From contig NW_002476085.1 in assembly GCF_000189635.1 (NCBI RefSeq), positions 1 to 64,000 on the forward strand: a DNA stretch of 64,000 bases, in the 5' to 3' direction. The notes under the pieces are model-generated. The model saw nothing but the letters and a program-made list of their open reading frames with translations. It made no database searches and was not told where the DNA came from. Below, one piece after another: positions 13,151-23,812 of the stretch. The first letter of the stretch is position 1. Each line of letters opens with the position of its first letter. The translations under genes and the position numbers were made by a program. Source of the stretch: Tetrahymena thermophila SB210 (taxonomy: Eukaryota; Ciliophora; Oligohymenophorea; Hymenostomatida; Tetrahymenidae).

Positions 13151-13609
13151 GTAAATTTATTTTAATTCTTTATAAATATGAAAATTAATTGGTTATAAAT
13201 AAAATTATAGTAAGTTATTTAAGTTGAAAATACTTCGATGTCTATCCTTTAGCACCTATCTATAAATTAAGCTATCTGATAGTGGCTAAGAGAATTTTAG
13301 TTTATCTTCTATATTAATTTAAAAAGAAGCTCAAAAAATTGTAAATTAATAAATACATATTGTAACATGTTTATTTTTTGTGATTTCACTAGTGTGCTTA
13401 TATATTGCTTTTATCATAGTTATATAAAAAAATAAATAAATTAGTTTTAAATTATAAAAAATATCTTTAATTAATTTATTGGTAATTAATTAAACATATT
13501 ATTAAGTCAAATCTAAAATAGTAGAAAGAAAGATATTATTTTTATCAATATTTATAGTTTTTTAAGAAAAGTTAAAAATTTAGATACTACACCCATATCA
13601 AATATAGAA
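13151..13609. other. Intergenic, same-strand genes
   Basis: AT-rich spacer between the LRR/EF-hand stop and the next start codon. It should hold a terminator and a promoter; no motif stands out. Confidence 0.6.
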
Positions 13610-14679
13610 ATGGCTCAAGAACCAAAATATTAAAAAGTTTAAGAAAACTCTTAGTTTTTAGTTAACCCTGAAAGACTCATAGGTGCGTAATTATTGTTAA
13701 TATTCACATTGCATTACAGCAACAACAGTAAAATAAAAAAAACTAATTATGAATAGAAATTTCTAAGGCTAATACTGAATAGAACAGTTAAGTTAAAGAA
13801 TTTCTCGAGTTGTATGCAAAGACAGGTAAAAATTAAAATTATAACTGCAAAAATGATAAATTCAGCGATTAAAATTAACTTATTATTTTATAAAAGTCGA
13901 ATGGAAAAAGTTCAAAGAGGGTTTTTTGTCTATGAATTACATATTTAAACCTGAAGATGTAATCTAATTTTAGTTTTGTCCTTCTTCAAATACTTCTGTT
14001 GCCTCCTTCTATCCTAAAAAGAAAAAAGTAAAGATTAATAAAGTTAACTTTGATATAACGCAAAATAAATAAATTATTTTTAACTCTAAAATTTTATAAA
14101 ATATAGATATATATCTGCTAGAATTACATGTCTGATTAGAATATGTTTAATGCATTCGTTAATTACAATGTACGTATTATATTTTTAATATAATTTTTTT
14201 AAGACTGAAACTAGAATTTTATTCTAACTAATAAGTATTTACTCTTAAATTAAAAAAGATGACACTTCTTTATGATTTTTTAAGATCTGATGTAGATTTC
14301 AAGAGCTGCCCTCAAATACTTTGCATGAATGTAAAGTATTTTGTTTTTAAATTTTTAATTTATAAAATATTCTAATTTAATTTTAGATTAGAGCCACAAA
14401 TATTTCTTCCTTTTGTAAGCCAAGTAAAACAACTTCATTTAAAAAACAAATCTAAGTCTTTATCAAAATAAAAAATAGATGATAAAAAATGTTTCTAAAA
14501 TCATTTAAAGAAATAATTAAGAGGATTCAAGCCATGTGAAAGTAAAATTTAAAAATTAATTAGTAAATATTATTGATGTTTTTTATATAGATAAATTTGA
14601 GGAACACTTTAATAAAGCCTTCTAACAATGTCTTTTAGATATGGCACCAATACACTCTATAAAATCTAGAATTAATTGA
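13610..14679 (+). CDS. Atp23-like (peptidase family M76) protein lacking the HExxH zinc site
   Basis: Seven exons encode 218 aa; introns are 13683-13756, 13826-13896, 14028-14106, 14170-14258, 14336-14386 and 14542-14590, and every junction keeps frame. The order of conserved elements follows mitochondrial Atp23: FCPSS, then ASFYPKKKKIYICQN (family GGFxP...I.LC.N), NMFNAFV, and a C-terminal segment FNKAFQQCLLDMAPI like the family V.E..DSCFND..PF. At the catalytic position, where Atp23 has HELVHAFD, this protein reads YNMTLLYDF, followed by R-S-D-V-D-F (family CR..VDW). Both zinc-binding His and the Glu are missing. Atp23 is an inner-membrane protease and ATP-synthase assembly chaperone, and its chaperone role does not need proteolysis. 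I infer a non-catalytic relative; the alignment is from memory. Confidence 0.7.
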
Positions 14680-14956
14680 AAAACGTTAATAGAAAGAATA
14701 TATTCCTGAATCAGAATAGGATTCAAAATTAAATTAATTTAAGATAATTAAACGACTATTATTATATTTTATTCTTCTATGTATTACAATTATTTTTAAT
14801 ATATATTAATTAAACTACTTAGAATTATATAATAAATCAATTAAAATAATTTATTAAACAATCAAATTATGACATATCTTTAAAACCTTCAAATTATGAA
14901 ATAATATTTACATTTATGCTATTAATTGTTATATTATAATTATATATTGATTATAA

Positions 14957-15388
14957 TATAATGGATAGTGGGAACACGAGCCCAAATCAGAGTACTANNN
15001 NNNNNNNNNNNNNNNNNNNNNNNNNNNNNNNNNNNNNNNNNNNNNNNNNNNNNNNNNNNNNNNNNNNNNNNNNNNNNNNNNNNNNNNNNNNNNNNNNNNN
15101 NNNNNNNNNNNNNNNNNNNNNNNNNNNNNNNNNNNNNNNNNNNNNNNNNNNNNNNNNNNNNNNNNNNNNNNNNNNNNNNNNNNNNNNNNNNNNNNNNNNN
15201 NNNNNNNNNNNNNNNNNNNNNNNNNNNNNNNNNNNNNNNNNNNNNNNNNNNNNNNNNNNNNNNNNNNNNNNNNNNNNNNNNNNNNNNNNNNNNNNNNNNN
15301 NNNNNNNNNNNNNNNNNNNNNNNNNNNNNNNNNNNNNNNNNNNNNNNNNNNNNNNNNNNNNNGGCTCGTGTTCCCACTATCCATTATA
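14957..15388. repeat. Inverted repeat flanking the assembly gap
   Basis: The 26-base left arm at 14957-14982 (core GGATAGTGGGAACACGAGCC) is the exact reverse complement of the right arm at 15363-15388 (core GGCTCGTGTTCCCACTATCC). The cores are much richer in G+C than the surroundings. The right arm touches the gap; the left arm ends 15 bases before it. This could be a true palindrome or hairpin that blocked sequencing, terminal inverted repeats of a short element, or a scaffolding artefact that joined one sequence to itself. Confidence 0.75.
14998..15362. other. Assembly gap (365 N)
   Basis: A run of 365 unknown bases. The true length may differ. Frames that appear to cross it are meaningless. 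Confidence 0.99.
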
Positions 15389-15721
15389 TATTATATCATA
15401 AAATAAATTCTTTTTTTTTGTATTGTAGTTATGTTTCAAAGAAATTTAATATGTAAAATGGAGTGGAAGTAGTTTTAAAAATTAAGATTTTTAATTTCAT
15501 AAATATTAAAACTTAATTAGTTAATAATCAAGAAAGCAAACAAGCAAGCAAGCAAATAAATAAATAAATAAACAAATTAAGAAAAGAATATTTTTTAGTT
15601 TTTCTATTCATTCAATTATATATCTAAATAAAAAGATAAAAACTTTAGTTAATTCCTAATAAAAGCAAGAATATTCATTATTCGAATAAATATTATAAAA
15701 AGCTGAATTTAGATAGGGAAG

Positions 15722-15985
15722 ATGAATCACGAACCTGAAGTGAAAGCTACTGATATGGAAGAAGATATGATTAAAAGAGTAAAAGAAATAGCTATTAATG
15801 CTGTTAAAGAATACAAACAAGAAAAGTAAATTGCCCATTATATTAAATATGAATTTGATAAGATTGATGGATATGGATGGAACTGTATTGTAGGAAGAAA
15901 TTTCGGATCTCATATCATTCACTAAACCAAAAAATATATTTTCTTTAAAATTAATGAATTGTGCTTATTACTCTGGAAGGCTTGA
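15722..15985 (+). CDS. Dynein light chain, LC8 (DYNLL) type
   Basis: An intronless gene for 87 aa, the usual size of LC8 (about 89). The protein has the LC8 order: helical N-terminal half ([40 protein letters not shown]), then the core strand signature [20 protein letters not shown] and the last strand [16 protein letters not shown]. In LC8 the IVGRNFGS region forms the groove that binds partner peptides, and the homodimer works in dynein and many other complexes. Ciliates carry several LC8 paralogues, and this one is divergent (for example HIIHQTKKYIFF), so it may be an axonemal or specialised form. The start is the first ATG after a TGA-rich leader. Confidence 0.95.
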
Positions 15986-16854
15986 AGCTAACTCTAAGTC
16001 AAATTATATAATCAAGTAAAAGAGTATCAATATTTGTTTTTTTTAAAAATTGTATAACTATTTTTAGACAGATCTACTCTCTAAGCTATAAAATATAATT
16101 TAAATCAAACAATTTAAGGATTTTTTTAAAATTATGAAAGCTTTTGTTAGTAAAATAATTTAATTTTATATTTTTTATGCTTTAAAATATTTATTGAGAA
16201 TTTAATATAAAAAATAAAATAAATTTTGAAACAGCTTTTTTAAAATATGTACAAATCAAGATAAAAATTTGAATTTTAATTAATTATTAAAGATATATAT
16301 ATAATAATAACAATAACAATGTTTTGTATTCATATATAGTAATTATTTGAAAATATCACAAAATATTGGAGGATTAACAACAAAAATGATTTTTTTTACA
16401 AAACAAGAATATAAAGCAATCAAAGAATAATTTTAATGAAGCTTAAACCTTATTTTATTATACTAAAATTATTATTTAAATTTATAAATAAACATTTTAG
16501 ATAAAAATATTTTTAAATTTTTACCAAATAACATAAAAAAATATTAATTTTATAATTAAAAAAAATTTTGCTAATGATTACTTTTCAAATTAAACTATTT
16601 TATGAATTAAGTCTTTTATTTACTAAAGATAAATACATTAACAAAAATACTTAATTCTGTGTTAATTTCTTTTAAAATTGTTTTATAAATTAGTTATTTT
16701 ATTATGTTAAAAATAAATATACTATTAATAATAATACTTTTTTGTGTTAAAGATAAATATTATTTAAATACGATTAAAATATTATTTTATCATTTGTTCA
16801 ATGTAAATTATTTAAATTTTAATAAATTATAATATTCATCATTCAAAAATAAAA
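15986..16854. other. Convergent spacer, 0.87 kb
   Basis: AT-rich 3' flanks of the LC8 gene and of the long minus-strand gene. Several ATTAATTAA-like tracts but no gene, RNA or repeat array was recognised. Confidence 0.6.
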
Positions 16855-19800
16855 TCAAGAATTTGGTAGTAAAAGTTCATTTATTTTTTGATAATCATCG
16901 TTTTTGTTTTAATTAATACTTACATTGCTAAGGCTGCTAGTGCTACTGTTTGTATTGCTACTGGTACCAAAGTCATTATAAATATCAAGTTTACTATCAT
17001 TCATATCACTTGAACTATCTTCCATTGAATTTTGGCTTTTTTATTAATCACTTTAAAGCTTATCTGCTTCTTAGTTTTTTTATTACTTTTATTTGTTTGA
17101 TTTTTTTTTAGAGAATTTCTTTTTTGTTTTGGTTTTATTTTCAACTGCATTTTTATTCTGTTTTTTATTTGATTATTATTTGTTAGTTTTAGATTTTATT
17201 TTAATTTTGTTGAAAGAAGCTACTTTATTAGTCAAATGCTCATGTTAAATTTATTCATTATTAATTTTTGTTTTCGAATCCTTATTAGTACCTTCCTCTT
17301 TAAAGGAGCTAGAAGATGTTTCTCTGTTAAACTCTTCACTTTTTTACTTTTGTGTAAACTATTTACTTGCTGTGTTAGATAATAACTGTTAAAGGTCTGC
17401 TCTCTTTTTAGGTTCATAATATTTTTTAAGTATATCATTATTGTTATTTTCTTATGATTAATGGTCACTATTTACTTTATTTTTCATATTTTCTAACTTT
17501 TCTTTATTAGCTTAAATTGTAGCTTTATAAACTTAATCTAAATGCAAAAAATCTTTCTTATATTACTCTAAAACAAATTCTTCACCTTATAGTGTTTCTG
17601 GATTAAATTATTAGTAAAGCCTTTCTTTATTACTTGAAATTTTATCCAAAAAATTCTATTTTTACCTTCCCCTGTGCTATTATGAGTTTTGATGATGTTG
17701 CTATTGGTGGGTGATATTTTAGTTATTAATTTATTTTTAGCTAGTTTCATTTTTGTTTGCATATTATTTAACTAAATTATCTCTGCTTCCTTCTTTAATT
17801 TTATAAGGAGGCACCAAACTTTTTCTATTTTCACGTGCACTTAATGGAAGTATACTAGTACTTAAAGGATCAATTATATTTTATTTAGCATTTTCTTCAG
17901 CTTATTTTTCTGTTAAAGGCTAATCTTTAAAATAAACTTCTTTTTTATTACTGCTTACTGTTGGGAATTTAACAACTTTAACCTTCAAATCTTATAATGA
18001 CTAATTTTGTGGAGAAAAATTTTTCAAGATAGAAGGCAATTAAGAAGGTGATAAGCTTGACTATTTATTTATTATCATAAATTTGGATTAGCTCATTATT
18101 GAAGAATTATTTAGAGAGTTATTCTTTTATTTAAGCGAAGGACTATTTAAGAAAGATAGCCTGCTACTACGTTCATCTATTTTTTTTACTTTTTCTGGAG
18201 ATGATATTTCCTTGATTGATTTAGAAGTAGGATTAAAATGATAAAAAATTTTGCTCTCTTCTGATATAATGTGTTTAATATTCTTACGCTCTTCTTCAAA
18301 GAAAACAGCTTCTTTGTATAAGTTTACATCATTTTGATCATCTTAAAGTTCAATAATTTGATTTTTTGTAAAACCATTAATTTTTTTTATTTTTGGAGTT
18401 AATGTTATTATATTTTATTTTGTTTTTAGGTCCACTGTTAATAGTGATGAGTTAAAACTATCATAAACTTCTCCATTTTCAATTTACTTTTTTTGAATCA
18501 CTTTATTAATTGTTTTCTCCTTATTTTTGTAATAGCCTAATGAGCTAATTAAAATCCTTGATTCTTCTTAAGACCTATTTGAGCTAGTTTTATCTTTATA
18601 AAGAGAAATCTAAAATGGGTTTGTTGTTCCATTATTATAGAAAAGGCTTGTCCTAAAAAGTTAATCAGAAGATTGATTTTAAATCTATTTTTCTTTTTTC
18701 GGACTCAATGATTATAATAAACTTTATTTTTCTTATAAAATATCTGAATTATTTTCTTAACTTAAACTCATCCGATGCAGATCGCTTTCCATAGTATGAA
18801 ATTTAGATACTACTTAACTTTAGAACTGTTCAGTATTTATTTTTTCTAGTGATTTATCAGAATTTACACTAACTGATTTCTTTCTCGGAATATCAAGTAA
18901 AATATTTTCTTAAAAGTTAAAATTTTTATCTAATTATCTTAAAATAGATGGTTTCCTTTTTTCTGTTATTGGTGATTATATTTCTAACATATCTAATTGA
19001 GTTGAGCTATTCTAATTAACTTTTAACAAATCGCTTTTTTAAGAATATTCTTCTTTAAATTATTTTTATTTAAATGATGGTTCATTCTTTTATTCATCAA
19101 AATTTTTAGATTCTGCATTTTGAATTTGAAAGCTACTTCCTTGTTCTTTTTGACCCTCTTCATTTATAACAAAAAATTTATCGCTTTTCATTTTAGAAGG
19201 AGATTTTTCCTTTTCTGTTTGTATCTTTTTCTTTTCTTTAATAGCCTTGCTGAGAACTGAAATAATATTCTTTTTTGCTTAACTGTCGTTTTCACTTATT
19301 CTTAAAATAGACTTCCTTTCCATAAATAGCCTATTTTAGTGTTAGGTTGTATGTGATGATTTTCTACTTTCTATGGGTAATTTAATAGTTAAGTTGTGAA
19401 TTTTTGGCTTTTCTTCACCATAGATTTTTGAATCAAAAATAAATGATACAGCATTATTTGGACTCTCCCTTTCTTTTTTGAGTTTAATTTAATCTATAAT
19501 TTACTTTCTTTTAACTAAGATTTGAAATATAATTAAATAAAGTTCTGAACATAAGTCAAATAGATTTTTTGTTGTTTATTGGCATTAATATTGAGCCTTT
19601 TCAATAATTTATTTGCTCGATTCTTAAATCATGTCCATCAGCTTAAACTCTAGGCATTTTTATGCATAATTTAAAATTTTATCTTCTTTATCTTTCAATG
19701 GCTAAAGCACGTCAAATAAAGATTATGGATTCCATGAATTATTTTTATTAGTTTAAGATATTTCTAAATTGAAATCTTATTCATCGTTAAACTTCATAAC

Positions 19801-22623
19801 AAACTGAAGTACTTCTTCGTCATAGCGTTGTTTAATATTTTTCAGTTCATTTTCAACATACTCAATATCTAAAAAATTTATAACTACTACATCATGTGCA
19901 ATTAAGCTATGAAACATTTTTTGAGCTGATGATAAGTTAGAAGGAAAAATCATCTTAAATTGCTTTAGTAATGTATTAAGTCCACCTGTATAGTTCTTTT
20001 TATATTATTAATTAAACTTAAAGGAGCCAAAAAATCTTCCTTCTTACTATTTGAGAAATTCTTGCATTTTATAGTTAAAGCAACTAAATTACTAGGAAGC
20101 TTAAGAAATATCTCTGTAAAATTCAGCCTCATTCTATATGACAACCTAAGCTAACTAAAGACAGGTATTCATTAGTTACAAAATCCTTTTAACAACCTTT
20201 TTTATTCAACATACAATAAATCTAGTATTAATTTAAATGAAATTTTAATTACTCCTAAGGTTTTTTCTAGTACTATAAACTATGACTCAAAAGGATGATG
20301 ACTATTGTTAGTCTTAATACTTTCTGTAAACATATGGATATTCGTGTACCTCAAAGTATCAAGCTTACTATTTAAAATGTTTATAGAATTAAAATCTGTT
20401 TGATATTACTTATTAACACGACCCTTAAAAAATCGTATTTCCTCAACTGGTTCTACCTCACTTTCAAAGATATTTGAGGTTGATATTGATTTCCCTATTT
20501 CTTTATTAATATTTTTTTCTTTAATAAATTAGATAAATTAAACATTTTTAATGCAAATGAATTGAAATCTACCTTTTAAGAAAGGTGAAATCGATTGAGT
20601 TTTTTAAATTACTAATGATTTATCCATTAAACGAAAATTTCTCATTTCTTACTCCTTTGATATTTATTATGAATTCAACAAATCATCATTTAAGTTACTA
20701 TCTTAAATTTAATCATCTTCTGTTTCATCAGCTACTGAGTTTTATATGTTTGATATGAGAAAACAATTACTATCTAATTAATTCTCATCAGATATATTAT
20801 ATTTTTTCTATTGCTAAATCTTCAGCTAACACAATTTGTCTCTTAACCTCTTATTTTTTTCTTGCTTTAAATTTTTTTCTTATATTCTTTAAGATAAATA
20901 GCTTCTTAGTTAAATAAATTTATTGCTCATTTTTTGAAACATATCACAAATCTTTTAGTCTATTTTGACTTTTTGCACCTTCTCGTATCTCTTTATCCTA
21001 CTTAACTTTGCAACAACAAAAAATTATAAATATTTTATAAAATCTAGTAAATTTTACTAAAACAGACATGTATCCATTAGAGTTTGAGTCTAACTTAATT
21101 AAATCCTTCAGTAAAAATCTGTACTCGACATCTGAATAATAAGTTCTTGATTGTCTAGCGAAACTGAGAAATTTATCTTTGGCTTTTAATACCATGCTAA
21201 ATATATTGTCTTCAATTGTGTTTATATCCAATTTATTTTAAATTTAACTTTGGTAGTCGTAATTGTAAGTTTTTTTAGAAGTTTTCCCACTTATTAGCTC
21301 TGAGTTAAATCCTAAACTCCTATTTTTAATAAATATTGAAGGTCTATGCATTTTATTCGAGCCTTTTTCACTTTTTTATAAATTTTGTTGTTAATTATCT
21401 AACTAGTTATTCATTTTTTTTTCTTTTTAACTGATTAAATCCAGCAATCTACAAAAAATTTAACCATCTTTCAAAATTATTTGAGAATGATTAAATGAAT
21501 TAGACACCTAATGTTTGTATTCAAATTTCTTATGATTCTTCTCTTCTTGGGGCATTACAATTAAGTTAAGACTTGTTTTGTTGAATTTTTATAAAACATC
21601 TTTTAATTTTTTAGAAGTAGGAGTATTATTTGAAGTATTGGAACTCTAGTAAGGAATCTTTTGATATGAATCGAGGATTATGGTTTTATTTTCTTTCCCA
21701 CCAATATAAAAAAGATCTCCTAAAATATTTTCAATCAAAGGATGATCAAAAACATGAACAACATATAGCATAGCTTCTCCTCTTTAAAATGTATATGGAA
21801 AGCTTGTTTTCATATTAGCTACCTTAGAAACAACTTAATTTAATTCTGTTATTTAATTAACCTATTCTTCTACTTTTTACTTTTAAAGAGTAATTTATTT
21901 AACAATTTGCTCATACTCTTAGCTAATCTTTTATATATCTTCATTCTACATCTTTTAAGCTTTTATCCTATTTTAATCAATCGTTTTGTAAATTTCCTCT
22001 TTATTTACAAGCTAAGCAACTTGCTCAGCCATCTTAAATTGAGTTAGCTGTTATTAGCTTTTGTAGTCCTTGAGGATTTAAGTATAATCCTAATTTCTCT
22101 TGTCAACGATCTTATTCAATTTTTCCATTTTCAGAACTAATTTTCTTTAGTCTTTTAAAATTGAATCAGTTCTTAATGCCATAAAATTTAATGTTTAATT
22201 GTACATAATCTATTCTTAAATTTAATTCTCCATAACTTCTAATTCAGCTTTTTTTTATTATATGGTCTTAAGAATTATATCTTCACTCTTTTCACCTGTT
22301 GTGCTTACTAGCCCTCTTATTCCTTTAAATTTTAGTCCTTCAGACAAATGATCTTTCTCCTTCTCTTAAACTAGATAACTCCCATTTTGATAAATGTTTT
22401 TTATCTATAAGTATTTCTTCTACTTTGCCTAGTTCTCTTCACATAGCAAATCATACAATCTTTTGTATTCTATGTTTGTTTTTTCATCAAATTTTTTATC
22501 ATTCTGTTTAATATTTGTACTGCTAATTGTAATATTTTATTTGCTTCCATCTTTTTCGTTAGTTGTCTGCTATTTCTATTAACTCTATTGTTATTATTTC
22601 ATCTCTTTTTACATAACTAACAT
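16855..22623 (-). CDS. Very long hypothetical coiled-coil protein (1,867 aa)
   Basis: One gene on the minus strand, ATG at 22623 to TGA at 16855-16857, with introns at 21001-21067 and 20155-20252; the spliced length is a multiple of three. Residues 1-250 form a coiled coil rich in Lys, Glu and Gln. A folded segment follows (KTSFPYTFQRGEAMLYVVHVFDH, GDLFYIGGKENKTIIL). Around residue 520 is an EF-hand-like stretch (LDSNSNGYI) that lacks the Glu at position 12. A second folded block has VLEKTLG, FFGSFKFNQQYKKNYTGGLN and LIAHDVVVINFLDIEYVENE. The last 900 residues are Ser/Lys/Gln/Asn-rich and probably disordered, with many basic-Ser sites such as RKSVS. No known family is recognised. The first intron uses a weak GTCTGT donor and is the less certain one. 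Confidence 0.8.
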
Positions 22624-23812
22624 CTGATTTTATTTAATTATATAGTGAGAATTAGTGCAGTAAGATTTTAATTAATTAACTAATAACTATTATATTGATA
22701 AAGTTTATAATAATAGTATTACAAATAGAAAGATAATTTTGATAATATTAACGTCAAAAAATATATATAATATTTTGTTGAAGAATAATTAATAATAATA
22801 TTTTATAAACACTTTACTAAAATAACATTACATTTATTTAACAAATAATATTTTCATAATAAATTATTTTTCAATTTAGAGATATTTATTTATTTAAATT
22901 AAAAAGTTTTTGAAAAATATTTTTAAATTATTAGAATAAAAAACATTATATTTAAACAATTCAAACATTTTTTATCCTAATTCAAATTGAAAAAGTTTAA
23001 AAATTAAAATTATTTTAATGTTCTTTAGCTGTTCTTATAATATACTTGAAATTTATTTGATATATCAAATATTATTACTTATTTTATTCTTTTTATATTT
23101 TTATTAATTATACTTTTAAATACTTTGAAAAAAATTAGGTTTTTTATTTTTAAAGCAAGAAAAATTTTATAAACACTCTTCAGCAAATAATTAATAAGCT
23201 TAAATTCTCAACTTATTTGATTAACTATTTATTTACAAGTTTGTTTATGTTGATGGTTTTAGTAAATAAAAAGTTAAGGATTATATAAAATAGTCTTATT
23301 AAATTCTTCTTAAATCATAGTATGATTATAATAAGAAAATTTTTAGAGTTGTTGGATATTTAATTTTTTTATATTAATTGATACCAATATTTATAAATAG
23401 AATACTAATACTTGAAATATCAAAAATTTTGATATTATTTACCAAAAATAAATATCGAGCTCTATCGATATTTTTAAAAATCTATTTCTATATACCACTA
23501 CACCTCTAATTAATATCTAGTTTAAAATATTAGCATTGCTTAAAGTGTTATCATTTTTTACTATTTAAATATTAAAAATTATAATAGACTTGAGTAAAAA
23601 AGTTATACCAGCTATATCTATCTAGACTTTTAGTATAAATAATACTGTAAAAGGTTCTGATATTTCATCAAATTTCTAATTATTTGATATTTATTAAGAT
23701 TAACAAATTAATAGCCATTTAATAAAAATATTAATTACATTACTCATCAAATCTAAGATATATGAATATCAAAGTAGCAGAATCTCCAAATCCATAAAGG
23801 ATTTAATTGGAA
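22624..23812. other. Divergent intergenic region with paired palindromes
   Basis: A 1.2-kb AT-rich region between two gene starts, so it should hold both promoters. It contains two neighbouring perfect inverted repeats near 23416-23473 (listed separately). No gene was seen. Confidence 0.6.
23416..23473. repeat. Two adjacent palindromes
   Basis: AATATCAAAA and TTTTGATATT (23416-23425, 23427-23436) are perfect 10-base arms around one A. Thirteen bases on, AAATATCGA and TCGATATTT (23450-23458, 23465-23473) are 9-base arms around GCTCTA. The inner 17-mer of the first palindrome recurs exactly at 23867-23883. They may be protein-binding sites of the shared promoter region or cruciform-forming DNA. 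Confidence 0.7.

Larger units (their letters stand above)
14680..15721. other. Intergenic region containing the assembly gap
   Basis: AT-rich spacer of which 365 bases are unknown. The known flanks show an inverted repeat around the gap. Near 15536-15572 lies a short purine-rich run of AGCAAGCA and AATAAATA units. No gene was seen in the readable part. Confidence 0.6.

Noticed and set aside
14940-15456. Open frames across the assembly gap
   Set aside because: They consist almost only of unknown bases and carry no coding information.
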